From: Lacinutrix sp. MedPE-SW | GTDB taxonomy: Bacteria > Bacteroidota > Bacteroidia > Flavobacteriales > Flavobacteriaceae | Length of the DNA: 64,000 nt | Direction: 5' to 3' | Assembly (NCBI RefSeq): GCF_001874145.1 | Contig: NZ_MPCX01000008.1 | Coordinates: 81,483-145,482, forward strand | In this document: positions 37,878 to 48,954 of the stretch, in pieces | Position numbering within the stretch: the first letter of the stretch is position 1 | Layout of the letters: every line of letters starts with the position of its first letter | Notes under the pieces: generated by a model | Told to the model about the DNA's origin: nothing | Databases searched by the model: none | What the model saw: the letters and a program-made list of their open reading frames with translations, nothing else | Position numbers and translations under genes: made by a program

Positions 37878-38663
37878 TTAATTAGGTTTTCTTCTGTTTA
37901 TTTTATGAATCTTTTTAGTAGGTGTAGTTTCAGAATAATTTTTATCAGAATCTTCTAAAAGTAAATTTAAGGTCTTTAATTCTTCAGCGGTAAATTCTCT
38001 GTATTCACCAATAGGTACATCAAGTTTAATATTCATAATTCGAACACGTTTAAGCGATGTAACTTCATAAGTTAAATACTCACACATACGTCTAATTTGC
38101 CTGTTTAAACCTTGAGTTAGTATTATACTAAATGTTTGAGAATCTATTTTGCGAACAGTACACTTTTTGGTTGTTTTATCTAAATCTTCAAGATAAATAC
38201 CGCCAGCCATACGTTTAATAAAGGTTTGCGAAATAGGTTTATCTACTGTAACAATATATTCTTTTTCATGATTATTACTAGCACGTAGAATTTTGTTTAC
38301 AATATCACCATCATCTGTTAAAAAAATTAAACCTTCACTAGGTTTATCTAGCCTACCAATAGGGAAAATACGTTTTGGGTATTTTATAAAATCTATAATA
38401 TTATCTTTTTCAACACGTGTATCTGTAGTACATACTATGCCAACAGGTTTGTTAAAAGCAAGGTAAACAAAATCTGTTTTTCTTTCTGTAATAGATTTGC
38501 CATCAACTTCAACAACATCATTTTCTCCAACTTTAGTGCCTAATTCTGGCACAGTGCCATTTATTGTTACACGACCAGCATCAATTAACCTATCGGCTTC
38601 ACGTCGCGAACAATATCCAGCTTCACTAAGATATTTATTAAGTCTTGTTAGTTTTTCTTCCAT
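37878..38663 (-). CDS. rluF: 23S rRNA pseudouridine synthase, RluF/RsuA family
   Basis: The enzyme converts uridine to pseudouridine in rRNA (E. coli RluF acts at 23S position 2604). An N-terminal S4-like domain (RLNKYLSEAGYCSRREADRL) precedes the catalytic domain with the aspartate in GRLDKPSEGLIFLTDDGD and the QGLNRQIRRMCEYL block. The frame can start at a TTG (38672), but the ATG at 38663 (MEEKLTRLNKYL) is preferred. RluB/E relatives are close, so the exact target base is inferred. Confidence 0.85.
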   Translation of the reverse strand: MEEKLTRLNKYLSEAGYCSRREADRLIDAGRVTINGTVPELGTKVGENDVVEVDGKSITERKTDFVYLAFNKPVGIVCTTDTRVEKDNIIDFIKYPKRIFPIGRLDKPSEGLIFLTDDGDIVNKILRASNNHEKEYIVTVDKPISQTFIKRMAGGIYLEDLDKTTKKCTVRKIDSQTFSIILTQGLNRQIRRMCEYLTYEVTSLKRVRIMNIKLDVPIGEYREFTAEELKTLNLLLEDSDKNYSETTPTKKIHKINRRKPN

Positions 38664-38681
38664 AGAAAGCAAAAATACAAT

Positions 38682-39509
38682 TTAAGATTGGATGAAATCG
38701 ATAACATGGTTATTAACAACCTCATTTCGTAAACCATGACCATAACCTTTTGTAGAAATAAACTCCACATTTTTATGGTGTTTAGCAATTAATTCTGCAT
38801 CGCTATGTGGAATAATTTTATCTTCAACATCATGAATTAAAAGGGTTTTAGTCTCAATTTTTTTTGCAAAATTAGCTAAAGAAAAATGAGAAGGTTCCTT
38901 GTTATAGCGTTTTACAACGAGATCGTTTAAGCCTTTTTCTATTTTTCTATTATATCCCATCATGTCTACATAGCGTTTAAAAACGCCTGTAAATTCTGAT
39001 GGTGCACCTAATAAAACCAGTTTTTCTAAAGTTTTATTTTGGTAAGTGTGTTGGTAAAACCCAGTAGACATACCACCAACCGAATGTCCAATAATTATTT
39101 GAGGTTTATAATGTTGTGCTACAACATGTATACATTCAGAATATAAAATGGCATTAAATTGTTTTCCTGTAGAAGCACCATGTGCAGGAGCATCTATAGA
39201 AATTACATTATAGTTTAATTGCTGAAGTTTTTCAATTAAAACCTGCCAGCGGTGTGAGTTGCTTTCCCATCCATGAGCTAGTAAAATAGTTTTACCTTCA
39301 CCTTGCCATTGGTAAGTTGTAATATTTAAACCATCATGTTTTAGTTGAAAAGTTTTGGCTGTATTTAAAAACGTTTTTTGTTTTTCAGAAATGCGGCCTT
39401 GTCGTGGTGTTGCAAATAAATCTAATGCTTTTTCTGAAGCGTATTGTGGAGCAAATAAACTAAGTGCGTTTAAAGATCCACCAATAATTTTTACTATTGT
39501 ATTAGCCAT
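38682..39509 (-). CDS. Alpha/beta hydrolase
   Basis: The 275-residue protein has the hydrolase fold: the oxyanion-side LLAHGWESNSHRW, the nucleophile elbow IGHSVGGM (serine near 145), an acid in HDVEDKIIPHSDAE and the catalytic histidine in KGYGHGLRN. The start codon directly abuts the stop of the cupin gene, so the two are co-transcribed. Substrate unknown. Confidence 0.85.
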   Translation of the reverse strand: MANTIVKIIGGSLNALSLFAPQYASEKALDLFATPRQGRISEKQKTFLNTAKTFQLKHDGLNITTYQWQGEGKTILLAHGWESNSHRWQVLIEKLQQLNYNVISIDAPAHGASTGKQFNAILYSECIHVVAQHYKPQIIIGHSVGGMSTGFYQHTYQNKTLEKLVLLGAPSEFTGVFKRYVDMMGYNRKIEKGLNDLVVKRYNKEPSHFSLANFAKKIETKTLLIHDVEDKIIPHSDAELIAKHHKNVEFISTKGYGHGLRNEVVNNHVIDFIQS

Positions 39510-39890
39510 TTATTCTTCTCTGTTTACCAAATCCATAGAAAATGCTGGTTTGCAAATTGCAATATACTCGCAGGCTATTGTAAATGGGTTTGAATATTGT
39601 ACTCTTGTGTTTTTTTCAATTTTAATAGACTGTCCAGCTTCTAAAACTATTTCTTCGCCATCAATAATAAATTGCTTTTTGCCTTTAATAATATAGGTAT
39701 ATTCATCAAATTCTGGTGTTTGAAATGGTTCGCTCCAGCCAGCAGGAGCAACCATATGTGCAATGCTAATGTCTTTATTACCATCTGTTGCTTGGCCAAA
39801 ATGTTCTTCTATTAATTTACCATCTGTTGTAGGTACAACAAAAGGACTGTTTTGTATTGTAAAGTTTTTCTTTTTCATAGTCTTATTCAT
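39510..39890 (-). CDS. Cupin-domain protein
   Basis: A 126-residue single-cupin protein. The cupin barrel shows EFDEYTYIIKGKKQFIIDGE and AGQSIKIEKNTRVQYSNP. The first metal motif lacks the usual HxH pair, having E and Y in those positions, so metal binding is uncertain. It lies three bases after yitT and abuts the hydrolase gene. A start at 39878 is also possible. Confidence 0.75.
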   Translation of the reverse strand: MNKTMKKKNFTIQNSPFVVPTTDGKLIEEHFGQATDGNKDISIAHMVAPAGWSEPFQTPEFDEYTYIIKGKKQFIIDGEEIVLEAGQSIKIEKNTRVQYSNPFTIACEYIAICKPAFSMDLVNREE

Positions 39891-39893
39891 TTG

Positions 39894-40868
39894 TTATTTT
39901 AAAGGTTTCTTTTTAATCATTCCGCCTCTTAAATCTTTTACTATTCCCATTATAATAAAAGCATTTTTATCTATTTTATCAATTTCTGTATTAAGTTTTG
40001 CTAATTCTAGCCTAGTTACTATGGTGTAAATAATATCTTTATCTGTACCATTTGTACTGCTTTCATAACCACCTTTTCCTGCATAAATAGTACAGGCGCG
40101 CTCTAGTTTGTTAGTTATCATTAATCTCATGGCTTCATGATGTTTAGAGATAATAGTAACACCAACATACTCTTCAACGCCATCTACAACAAAATCTATA
40201 GTTTTAGCAGCAGCTAAATAGGTTAAAATAGCATAAAGTGCAGTTTCTATAGATAATACGTAAGCTCCAGCAGAAAAGATTATTATATTTATTAATAACA
40301 ACACATCACCTATAGTTAGAGATAGTTTTCTGCTTAAAAATATTGCTAAAACCTCGGTGCCATCAATAACACTTCCGCCACGCATAGCCATTCCTATTCC
40401 AAGGCCTAAAAAAAAGCCGCCAAAAATTGAGATTAGTAATTTATCATCTGTAATTGTTGGGTAATTTACAGAATGCACAACAATGGCTAATAAAGCAATT
40501 GCAATAATGCTTTTTAAGGCAAACTTTCTACTTATAGTTTTTGTTGCTAAAATTAAAAAAGGCGCATTAACTAATAGTAGTAATAAACTTAATGGTAAAC
40601 CTGTTATATTTTGAATTAAAAGTGAAATACCTGTTGCGCCACCATCTATAAATTTATTTGGAAGTAAGAATCCGTTTAGTCCAAATCCTGCCGAAAAGAC
40701 ACCAATAATTATAAATACAAATTCTTTAACGGCGTGAATAATTTCAACTTTTAAGTTGTTTACTACTGGCGCAATTTGTAGCTCTGTTATAGGCTGTTTT
40801 TTTTGTTGTTTTCCTTCTATTCTTTTACGAGCGACGTCTACTAGAAATTTACTAAAAAGTGGATTCAT
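39894..40868 (-). CDS. YitT-family membrane protein (DUF161 + DUF2179)
   Basis: This protein has six or so membrane segments in the N-terminal two thirds (GFGLNGFLLPNKFIDGGATG, then GIGMAMRGGSVIDGTEVLAI) and a cytoplasmic DUF2179 domain (GVTIISKHHEAMRLMITNKL and FIIMGIVKDLRGGMIKKK). The frame begins at 40916, but the ATG at 40868 (MNPLFSKFL, 324 residues) fits the family better. Function is unproven. It heads the yitT-cupin-hydrolase-rluF-VOC series. Confidence 0.85.
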   Translation of the reverse strand: MNPLFSKFLVDVARKRIEGKQQKKQPITELQIAPVVNNLKVEIIHAVKEFVFIIIGVFSAGFGLNGFLLPNKFIDGGATGISLLIQNITGLPLSLLLLLVNAPFLILATKTISRKFALKSIIAIALLAIVVHSVNYPTITDDKLLISIFGGFFLGLGIGMAMRGGSVIDGTEVLAIFLSRKLSLTIGDVLLLINIIIFSAGAYVLSIETALYAILTYLAAAKTIDFVVDGVEEYVGVTIISKHHEAMRLMITNKLERACTIYAGKGGYESSTNGTDKDIIYTIVTRLELAKLNTEIDKIDKNAFIIMGIVKDLRGGMIKKKPLK

Positions 40869-41026
40869 TATTATTTTTTTAGTTTCAATTAAAAAACTAA
40901 AACCACAAAAAAACAAACAATATCTACTATATAGTGTGATTTTAAATTTGTTTATTTATTGATTTTAATTTTTATAAATGTGTTAGTACTCGTATTTTAT
41001 AATGCTACTTTTTGTAAAAAAAAAGC

Positions 41027-41578
41027 TTACCAACCAACCATAAAATATTTAATTTTTGCAGTATCTGGAATATTAGCTTCTTCAATTTTTTTAGACATAT
41101 CAAAACGTAATTCGGCAGGTAATTCCTCTTTACTAATTGTAAAAAATGTATTGTTTTCATTTACAAAAACAACAACATTTTTAAGTGTGTTTTGAATGCT
41201 AGATATTTTATAATTAGATTTAATGTCATTAAATGTACTTAAGATATTTACTCCTTTTTCGGTTTTAAATCTACTATCTAAAATTTTAATGTTGCTTATT
41301 GTTGAGGTAGAATCTAAAGCTTCTGCAGGTGATAATTCTAATAATTTTTTTCCTCCCTTTTCAAAAATTTGTATATCATTAACATTACCTAAAAACTCGT
41401 CTCCAGCGATATTTTTAACTATAGAATCGTTAGCATATATAGTTTCTAAATCTTTTACTTGTGTAGAATCTGTTAATAAACCAATGTTTTGTTTAGAGAC
41501 TGAAAAAGGATCGACTTCGTTTTTACATGAGGTTAATACTATTGAAACTGTTAGTAGGGCAAAAATTGTTTTTTTCAT
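41027..41578 (-). CDS. Predicted small lipoprotein of unknown function
   Basis: A 183-residue protein with a lipoprotein signal (cysteine 18 in VLTSCKNE). The rest is soluble and mixed alpha/beta, with phrases such as GLLTDSTQVKDLETIYANDS that resemble flavobacterial hypothetical proteins. It stands between the HerA-like gene and yitT on the minus strand. No domain is recognised. Confidence 0.7.
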   Translation of the reverse strand: MKKTIFALLTVSIVLTSCKNEVDPFSVSKQNIGLLTDSTQVKDLETIYANDSIVKNIAGDEFLGNVNDIQIFEKGGKKLLELSPAEALDSTSTISNIKILDSRFKTEKGVNILSTFNDIKSNYKISSIQNTLKNVVVFVNENNTFFTISKEELPAELRFDMSKKIEEANIPDTAKIKYFMVGW

Positions 41579-41643
41579 GAATTTTTTTGTTTTCTTTTTT
41601 TAGAAAACTATTTAGTTATGTAATTGTTTTATTTTTTTATACG

Positions 41644-43182
41644 TTATATTACCTTCTTTAAAATACCAAATACACTACGTATAAATGTTGCGCTAGTTAG
41701 TACTTTTATAATTGGGTTTTGTGCAGTGCTTCGTCTTCTTGTTGTGGTACGACTAGAGGCTTTTTTTGCTTTAGCGTCAGCTTTTTCCTTTTCTTCTTTA
41801 GCTTCTAGTTTTGCTTTAGCTTCTTCAGCTTTTTCTATTTTCTTATTGAGCATTTCGTAAGCACTTTCTCTATCTATTGTTTCGTTATATTTTAAAGCCA
41901 ATTTAGAATCGTCTATTAAATTTTGTAATTCTGTAGGAGTTAAAATATCCATACGACTCATTGGTGCTCGCATCATTGTAGCAGCTAATGGAGTTGGACG
42001 CCCTTTTTCATCTAAAGCAGATACTAAAGCTTCACCGGTACCTAAAGCTGTTAGTATTTCGGCAGTATCATAATATTCTGTATCTGGATAATTTTGTGCA
42101 GCTAATTTTATAGCTTTCCTGTCTTTTGCAGTAAATGCACGTAATGCATGCTGGATTTTTAAACCTAATTGGCTTAAAACACCTTCAGGAACATCTGTTG
42201 GGTTTTGGGTTACAAAGTATAAACCAACGCCTTTACTACGAATTAATTTTACAATGCTTTCTATTTGGTTTAATAATGCTTTTGATGCTTCATTAAATAT
42301 TAAATGTGCTTCATCTATAAACATTACCAATTCTGGTTTTCCAGAATCGCCTTGTTCTGGTAAAGTTTCATAAATTTCGGCTAAAAGACTAAGCATGAAA
42401 GTTGAAAATAGTTTTGGTCTGTCTTGAATATCTGTTAAGCGAATAATATTTATATAACCACGCGAATCTCTTGTAGTTCTCATTAAATCTTCAACATCAA
42501 AGCTTTTTTCTCCAAAAAATAAATCGCCGCCTTGTTGTTCAATTTCAATTACTTTTCTTAAAATAGCACCGGTTGAGGCAGAAGAGATTCTTCCATATTC
42601 TTCTTTAAATTCTTCTTTACCTTCGTTTGTACAATATTGCAGAATTTTTTTGAAGTCTTTTAAATCTAAAAGTGGTAATTTATTGTCATCACAATATTTA
42701 AAAATTACTGCAACTACACCAGATTGTGTATTAGTGAGGTCTAAAATTCTAGATAATAATACAGGACCAAATTCACTTATAGTTGCTCTAAGTCTTACGC
42801 CATCTTGTTCTGATAGGGACATTATTTCTACAGGAAATCCTTTAGCATTAAAGTCTAATCCTATTTTAGCATGACGTTCATCTATTTTTTCATGGCCAGG
42901 ACTTGGTTGAGCTAAACCACTTAGATCTCCTTTAATATCCATTAACAAAACAGGAACACCTTTCTCACTTAAGTTTTCGGCTAAAACTTGTAAAGTTTTT
43001 GTTTTTCCAGTTCCTGTGGCTCCAGCTATTAAACCATGTCGATTCATGGTTTTTAAAGGTATTTTTACAAAAGCATCTTTTATAGTCTCGCCGTCAAGCA
43101 TTGCAGAACCTAAAGTTATAAATTCACCTTTTGTTGTATTGCCGTCTATAATGTGTTTAAAGAATTCTTCTTGTCTGCTCAT
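41644..43182 (-). CDS. HerA-like ATPase (DUF853 / YjgR family)
   Basis: This 512-residue protein is a HerA/FtsK-type P-loop ATPase. Walker A is GATGTGKT (54-61), Walker B is VMFIDEAHLIF (about 287), and a sensor region LYFVTQNPTDVPEGVLSQLG follows. The C-terminal 70 residues are a charged coiled coil (EKAEEAKAKLEAKEEKEKAD). The family is widespread but its role is unclear; no nuclease partner gene such as nurA is next to it, so a DNA end-processing role is not supported by context. Confidence 0.9.
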   Translation of the reverse strand: MSRQEEFFKHIIDGNTTKGEFITLGSAMLDGETIKDAFVKIPLKTMNRHGLIAGATGTGKTKTLQVLAENLSEKGVPVLLMDIKGDLSGLAQPSPGHEKIDERHAKIGLDFNAKGFPVEIMSLSEQDGVRLRATISEFGPVLLSRILDLTNTQSGVVAVIFKYCDDNKLPLLDLKDFKKILQYCTNEGKEEFKEEYGRISSASTGAILRKVIEIEQQGGDLFFGEKSFDVEDLMRTTRDSRGYINIIRLTDIQDRPKLFSTFMLSLLAEIYETLPEQGDSGKPELVMFIDEAHLIFNEASKALLNQIESIVKLIRSKGVGLYFVTQNPTDVPEGVLSQLGLKIQHALRAFTAKDRKAIKLAAQNYPDTEYYDTAEILTALGTGEALVSALDEKGRPTPLAATMMRAPMSRMDILTPTELQNLIDDSKLALKYNETIDRESAYEMLNKKIEKAEEAKAKLEAKEEKEKADAKAKKASSRTTTRRRSTAQNPIIKVLTSATFIRSVFGILKKVI

Positions 43183-43283
43183 GCTAATATAATTTTGGAT
43201 AAAAATACATGAAAAATAAAGAAGAAAAAAATAAGCTTTTTAGCGATTAGGTAATCATTTTATAGACTGTAATTTTTAGAAAA

Positions 43284-43982
43284 CTAGTTAAGTTTACTAA
43301 TTCCTAAATTAATAAATTTAGCATGTAATGAACTGTTGCCATTATTTAAAACATAACGAAATGTAACAGTGTCATTTTCAGAAACCGGATACATAATATT
43401 TCCGCTGGTTCCCCAATAATTAGTACTTGGTAAAGACGAGTAGCCTCTCGATAAATACCCAACTAAGTTGCCATTAATTTCAATTGCTAAAATGTATTTT
43501 TTATTTCCACTTGGCATGTTTGAGGTAGAAAGCGATGCGCTAAACAAGTAATTACCTGCCTCTTTTATTTTTACATTTCCATCACTAACAACCTCATAGG
43601 CATTTGGGTTTGTAGCAATAACATCATCACTACCAATTGGGAAATCTACATAAGTGTTATCTGGTGTTAACAATGCACTGTTACCGTTTGAAAAGCTTTT
43701 ATTTAAAATAATCGAGCTATTACTTAAGCTAGACCAATTACTGTTTTTAAAAACACAATGGGCATTTAAAGTTGTATTAAAAATTAGAGCACCATCTAGA
43801 GGTGTGTTAATTAAATTCATTTCTTCTGTAGTCATTCTAGGCGGTACAAATGCGCCTGTGGTACTATCGATTTGCAAGGAAGAACCATCATCAGGATTTG
43901 TGGTACCAATACCAACCTGAGAATAAATAATTGAAGAATAAAAAAGAACGATAATTAGTGTAATTAATGTTTTTTGTGCCAT
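43284..43982 (-). CDS. Secreted surface protein with flavobacterial GIGTTNP N-terminus
   Basis: The 232-residue protein has a signal peptide (about 1-21, ending IYSQ) and the frequent flavobacterial start VGIGTTNPDDGSSLQIDS, followed by VPPRMTTEEMN. The C-terminal 140 residues look like a C1q/TNF-like jelly-roll (KIKEAGNYLFSASLS then NDTVTFRYVLNNGNSSLHA). These are generally cell-surface or tail-fibre-like modules. No sorting signal is visible. It diverges from queE. Confidence 0.7.
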   Translation of the reverse strand: MAQKTLITLIIVLFYSSIIYSQVGIGTTNPDDGSSLQIDSTTGAFVPPRMTTEEMNLINTPLDGALIFNTTLNAHCVFKNSNWSSLSNSSIILNKSFSNGNSALLTPDNTYVDFPIGSDDVIATNPNAYEVVSDGNVKIKEAGNYLFSASLSTSNMPSGNKKYILAIEINGNLVGYLSRGYSSLPSTNYWGTSGNIMYPVSENDTVTFRYVLNNGNSSLHAKFINLGISKLN

Positions 43983-44053
43983 TAAATAATAAAATTGAGG
44001 GAGTTTTTATTTGTTATGTGTACAAAAATATAAAAAATAATTAGAAAAATTTA

Positions 44054-44067
44054 AGACTTAAAAGTCT
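44054..44067 (+). promoter_or_regulatory. Palindrome in the queE promoter
   Basis: AGACTT (44054-44059) and AAGTCT (44062-44067) form a perfect inverted repeat around AA. It lies between the expected -33 position and the -7 element of queE, where an operator would block RNA polymerase. Confidence 0.4.
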
Positions 44068-44076
44068 AGTGTAATG

Positions 44077-44084
44077 TATCTTTG
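44077..44084 (+). promoter_or_regulatory. -7 element of queE, abutting the start codon
   Basis: TATCTTTG matches TAnnTTTG and ends six bases before the ATG at 44091. Transcription would start at or next to the ATG, giving a leaderless or nearly leaderless mRNA. This also argues against the TTG start at 44082. Confidence 0.65.
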
Positions 44085-44090
44085 CAAGCT

Positions 44091-44720
44091 ATGACGCAAG
44101 AAGTTCAAGATTTAGTAAATCAAGGTAAAATGTTACCGTTAATGGAAGAGTTTTATACCATACAAGGTGAAGGCTTCCATAAAGGTACAGCTGCTTATTT
44201 TGTAAGAATTGGTGGTTGCGATGTTGGTTGCCATTGGTGTGATGTGAAAGAAAGTTGGATAGCACAATTGCATCCACCAACAGAGACAGAAAAAATAGTT
44301 GCTAATGCAAAGCAATACAGTAAAACAATTGTTGTTACTGGTGGCGAACCATTAACATGGGATATGACTGTGCTTACAAAACAGTTAAAAGCTGAAGGTA
44401 TGAGTATTCATATTGAAACCTCTGGAGCTTATGAGTTAACTGGTGAATGGGATTGGATTTGTCTATCTCCAAAAAAAATGAAACTACCTACTCAAGGTGT
44501 TTACGATAAAGCAAACGAACTTAAATGTATTATTTATAATAAAGATGATTTTCGCTTTGCAGAAGAACAAGCCGAAAAAGTAAATGGCGATTGTATATTA
44601 TACTTACAGCCAGAATGGAGTAAAAGAGATAAAGTAGTACCAATGATTGTAGATTATGTAATGGAAAATCCTAAATGGAAAGTATCCTTGCAAACTCACA
44701 AATATTTAAACATACCTTAA
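44091..44720 (+). CDS. queE: 7-carboxy-7-deazaguanine synthase
   Basis: QueE is a radical SAM enzyme that makes 7-carboxy-7-deazaguanine, a precursor of queuosine tRNA modification. With the ATG at 44091 the protein has 209 residues. The cluster-binding motif CX3CX2C is seen in GGCDVGCHWCD (43, 47, 50), short for radical SAM and typical of some QueE groups. TGGEPLTWD follows. The frame can extend to a TTG at 44082, but that codon is part of the -7 element. Other queuosine genes are not in the window. Confidence 0.93.
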   Translation: MTQEVQDLVNQGKMLPLMEEFYTIQGEGFHKGTAAYFVRIGGCDVGCHWCDVKESWIAQLHPPTETEKIVANAKQYSKTIVVTGGEPLTWDMTVLTKQLKAEGMSIHIETSGAYELTGEWDWICLSPKKMKLPTQGVYDKANELKCIIYNKDDFRFAEEQAEKVNGDCILYLQPEWSKRDKVVPMIVDYVMENPKWKVSLQTHKYLNIP

Positions 44721-44727
44721 AAAAACA

Positions 44728-44751
44728 GCCTTCAATTTTGAAGGCTTTTTT
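44728..44751 (+). terminator. Intrinsic terminator of queE
   Basis: GCCTTCAA (44728-44735) pairs with TTGAAGGC (44738-44745), followed by six T residues. Confidence 0.85.
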
Positions 44752-44946
44752 GTTTTAAAGTACTAAACTTAACAATTTGTAGTTCACAGTTGTTATTTTG
44801 TATATTGAAGTTTTATATTTTACAAAATATTTTAAATTAAGTTTTAATTTGTAAGCGTTATTAGGTTTAATGTTTTAATATTTAAACATAAAGCTAATAT
44901 TTGCTATATCAATTAGAATTAAAGAATTTAAAAAATATATAAAATT

Positions 44947-46620
44947 ATGTGTGGAATTGTATGTGCTTTCGACCTTAAACAAAAAAGTGAAGATTTAAGA
45001 CCTCAGGTTTTAGAAATGTCTAAAACTATTCGTCATCGTGGACCAGACTGGTCTGGTATTTATAGCGATGATAAAGCTATTTTAGCACACGAGCGTTTGG
45101 CTATTGTAGATCCAGCTTCTGGAAAACAACCATTATTCAGTCCTGATAAAAAATTGATTTTAGCAGCAAACGGAGAGATTTACAATCACAGAGAGCTTAG
45201 AAAGCAGTATCCAGATTACGACTTTCAAACTGAAAGCGATTGTGAGATAATTTTAGCTTTATACCAAGAAAAAGGTGTCGATTTTGTAGATGATATGAAT
45301 GGGATTTTTGGTTTTGCAATTTACGATACAGAAAAAGACGAGTACTTTATTGCTCGAGATCATATGGGTATTATTCCTTTATATATAGGTTGGGATCAAA
45401 ATGGAACTTTTTATGTCGCTTCAGAGCTTAAAGCACTTGAAGGAACGTGTTCAAAAATAGAATTATTCCCACCTGGACATTATATGTCTAGTAAAGATGG
45501 AGAGTTTGTACAATGGTATAAAAGAGACTGGAGAGACTATGATGCAGTAAAAGATGTAGATTCAGACAGTATTAAAAAAGTAAAAGATGCTTTAGAAGCA
45601 GCAGTACACAGGCAATTAATGAGTGATGTACCTTATGGTGTTTTACTTTCAGGTGGTTTAGATTCTTCAGTAACATCTGCAATAGCAAAAAAATATGCAC
45701 AAAAACGTATTGAAAGTGATGATCAATCTGATGCTTGGTATCCTCAATTACATAGTTTTTCGGTAGGATTAGAAGGTTCGCCAGATTTAGCTGCAGCACA
45801 AAAAGTAGCAGACCATATTGGGACAGTTCACCATGAAATTAAATTTACAATTCAAGAAGGTTTAGATGCTATTAAAGATGTTATTTATAACATCGAAACT
45901 TATGATATAACAACAATACGTTCAAGTACACCAATGTATTTAATGGCTAGAGTTATTAAATCTATGGGTATAAAAATGGTATTATCTGGAGAAGGAGCAG
46001 ATGAGATTTTTGGAGGTTACCTATATTTTCATAAAGCGCCCAATGCAAAAGAATTTCATGAAGAAACAGTACGTAAGTTAGATAAGTTACACATGTACGA
46101 TTGCTTAAGAGCGAACAAAAGTTTAGCGGCTTGGGGAATTGAAGGTCGTGTACCATTTTTAGATAAAGAATTTATGGACGTTGCCATGAGCATCAACCCA
46201 CAAGATAAAATGATTAATGGAGAGCGTATGGAGAAATGGGTAATCCGTAAAGCATTCGAAGATATGTTACCAGAAAGTGTAGCATGGAGACAAAAAGAAC
46301 AATTTAGCGATGGTGTTGGTTACAGTTGGATAGATACTTTAAAGGAAATTGTAGAAAAAGAAGTAAGTGATGAGCAAATGGAAAATGCAAAATTCCGTTT
46401 CCCAATACAAACACCAAGCAATAAAGAGGAGTTTTATTACCGTTCTATTTTCGAAAGTCACTTCCCGAGTGATGCAGCAGCTAAAAGTGTACCACAAGAA
46501 GCTAGTGTGGCATGTAGCACAGCAATAGCTTTAGAATGGGATGAAGCATTTAAAAACATGAACGAACCTTCTGGTAGAGCAATAGCAAACGTTCATGATA
46601 AATCATATGCGACAACGTAA
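44947..46620 (+). CDS. asnB: Asparagine synthase (glutamine-hydrolysing)
   Basis: AsnB makes asparagine from aspartate, ATP and glutamine. The 557-residue protein begins MCGIVCAFD with the catalytic Cys2 of the class II amidotransferase domain, and the synthetase domain has the pyrophosphate loop SGGLDSSVTSAIAKKYA (about 235) and LSGEGADEIFGGYLYF (about 347). Length matches E. coli AsnB. The 226-base upstream gap is AT-rich; it contains the queE terminator and a near-consensus TAATATTTG with one extra base. Confidence 0.97.
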   Translation: MCGIVCAFDLKQKSEDLRPQVLEMSKTIRHRGPDWSGIYSDDKAILAHERLAIVDPASGKQPLFSPDKKLILAANGEIYNHRELRKQYPDYDFQTESDCEIILALYQEKGVDFVDDMNGIFGFAIYDTEKDEYFIARDHMGIIPLYIGWDQNGTFYVASELKALEGTCSKIELFPPGHYMSSKDGEFVQWYKRDWRDYDAVKDVDSDSIKKVKDALEAAVHRQLMSDVPYGVLLSGGLDSSVTSAIAKKYAQKRIESDDQSDAWYPQLHSFSVGLEGSPDLAAAQKVADHIGTVHHEIKFTIQEGLDAIKDVIYNIETYDITTIRSSTPMYLMARVIKSMGIKMVLSGEGADEIFGGYLYFHKAPNAKEFHEETVRKLDKLHMYDCLRANKSLAAWGIEGRVPFLDKEFMDVAMSINPQDKMINGERMEKWVIRKAFEDMLPESVAWRQKEQFSDGVGYSWIDTLKEIVEKEVSDEQMENAKFRFPIQTPSNKEEFYYRSIFESHFPSDAAAKSVPQEASVACSTAIALEWDEAFKNMNEPSGRAIANVHDKSYATT

Positions 46621-46661
46621 TAAAGCTTTTTTAGATATCATTATATAAGATTTTTAGCTTT

Positions 46662-46688
46662 AAAACCTCGCATTTGCGAGGTTTTTTT
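46662..46688 (+). terminator. Intrinsic terminator of asnB
   Basis: AAAACCTCGC (46662-46671) pairs perfectly with GCGAGGTTTT (46676-46685) around ATTT, followed by T residues. Confidence 0.92.
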
Positions 46689-46838
46689 GTTTTACTTAAA
46701 AAACAAATCGTTTTACACGGGTTAAAATCCAATTTAAGGTACTTTATAAGCGATTTAAGCAACTTTTAAGAAATCAACAATTGTTAATAAAAAACACGTA
46801 AATCCGTTAAACGGTGTTAAATAAGCTTAATGTTTTCG

Positions 46839-46846
46839 TATATTTG
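46839..46846 (+). promoter_or_regulatory. -7 element of gyrB
   Basis: TATATTTG matches TAnnTTTG, 62 bases before gyrB. A CCGTT-A-AACGG palindrome (46804-46814) lies just upstream of the expected -33 region. The rest of the 46689-46838 gap shows no gene. Confidence 0.65.
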
Positions 46847-46852
46847 TTTGTC

Positions 46853-46875
46853 GTCAAAAATTCAGTTTTTTTGAC
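46853..46875 (+). promoter_or_regulatory. Hairpin in the gyrB 5' leader
   Basis: GTCAAAAA (46853-46860) pairs with TTTTTGAC (46868-46875) around a seven-base loop. It starts right after the predicted transcription start. Its role is unknown. Confidence 0.5.
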
Positions 46876-46887
46876 TCTGAAAATTAA

Positions 46888-48858
<1,971 letters not shown>

Positions 48859-48876
48859 CTATAAATACTAAATACT

Positions 48877-48914
48877 AAAAAACACCTTCAGTAAACTATT
48901 GAAGGTGTTTTTAC
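48877..48914 (+). terminator. Intrinsic terminator of gyrB
   Basis: AACACCTTCA (48881-48890) pairs with TGAAGGTGTT (48900-48909), flanked by A and T tracts that extend the stem. Confidence 0.9.
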
Positions 48915-48954
48915 GTTTATATGTAAAAGTACCAAATCTTAAAAAAAATAAAAC

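Noticed and set aside
41589..41608. GTTTTCT/AGAAAAC hairpin as a terminator
   Set aside because: Genes on both sides are on the minus strand, and on that strand the stem is followed by A residues, not T residues.
41644..43182. HerA-like ATPase as part of a phage-defence system
   Set aside because: No nuclease, Sir2 or other defence gene is adjacent; the DUF853 type is a common solitary chromosomal gene.
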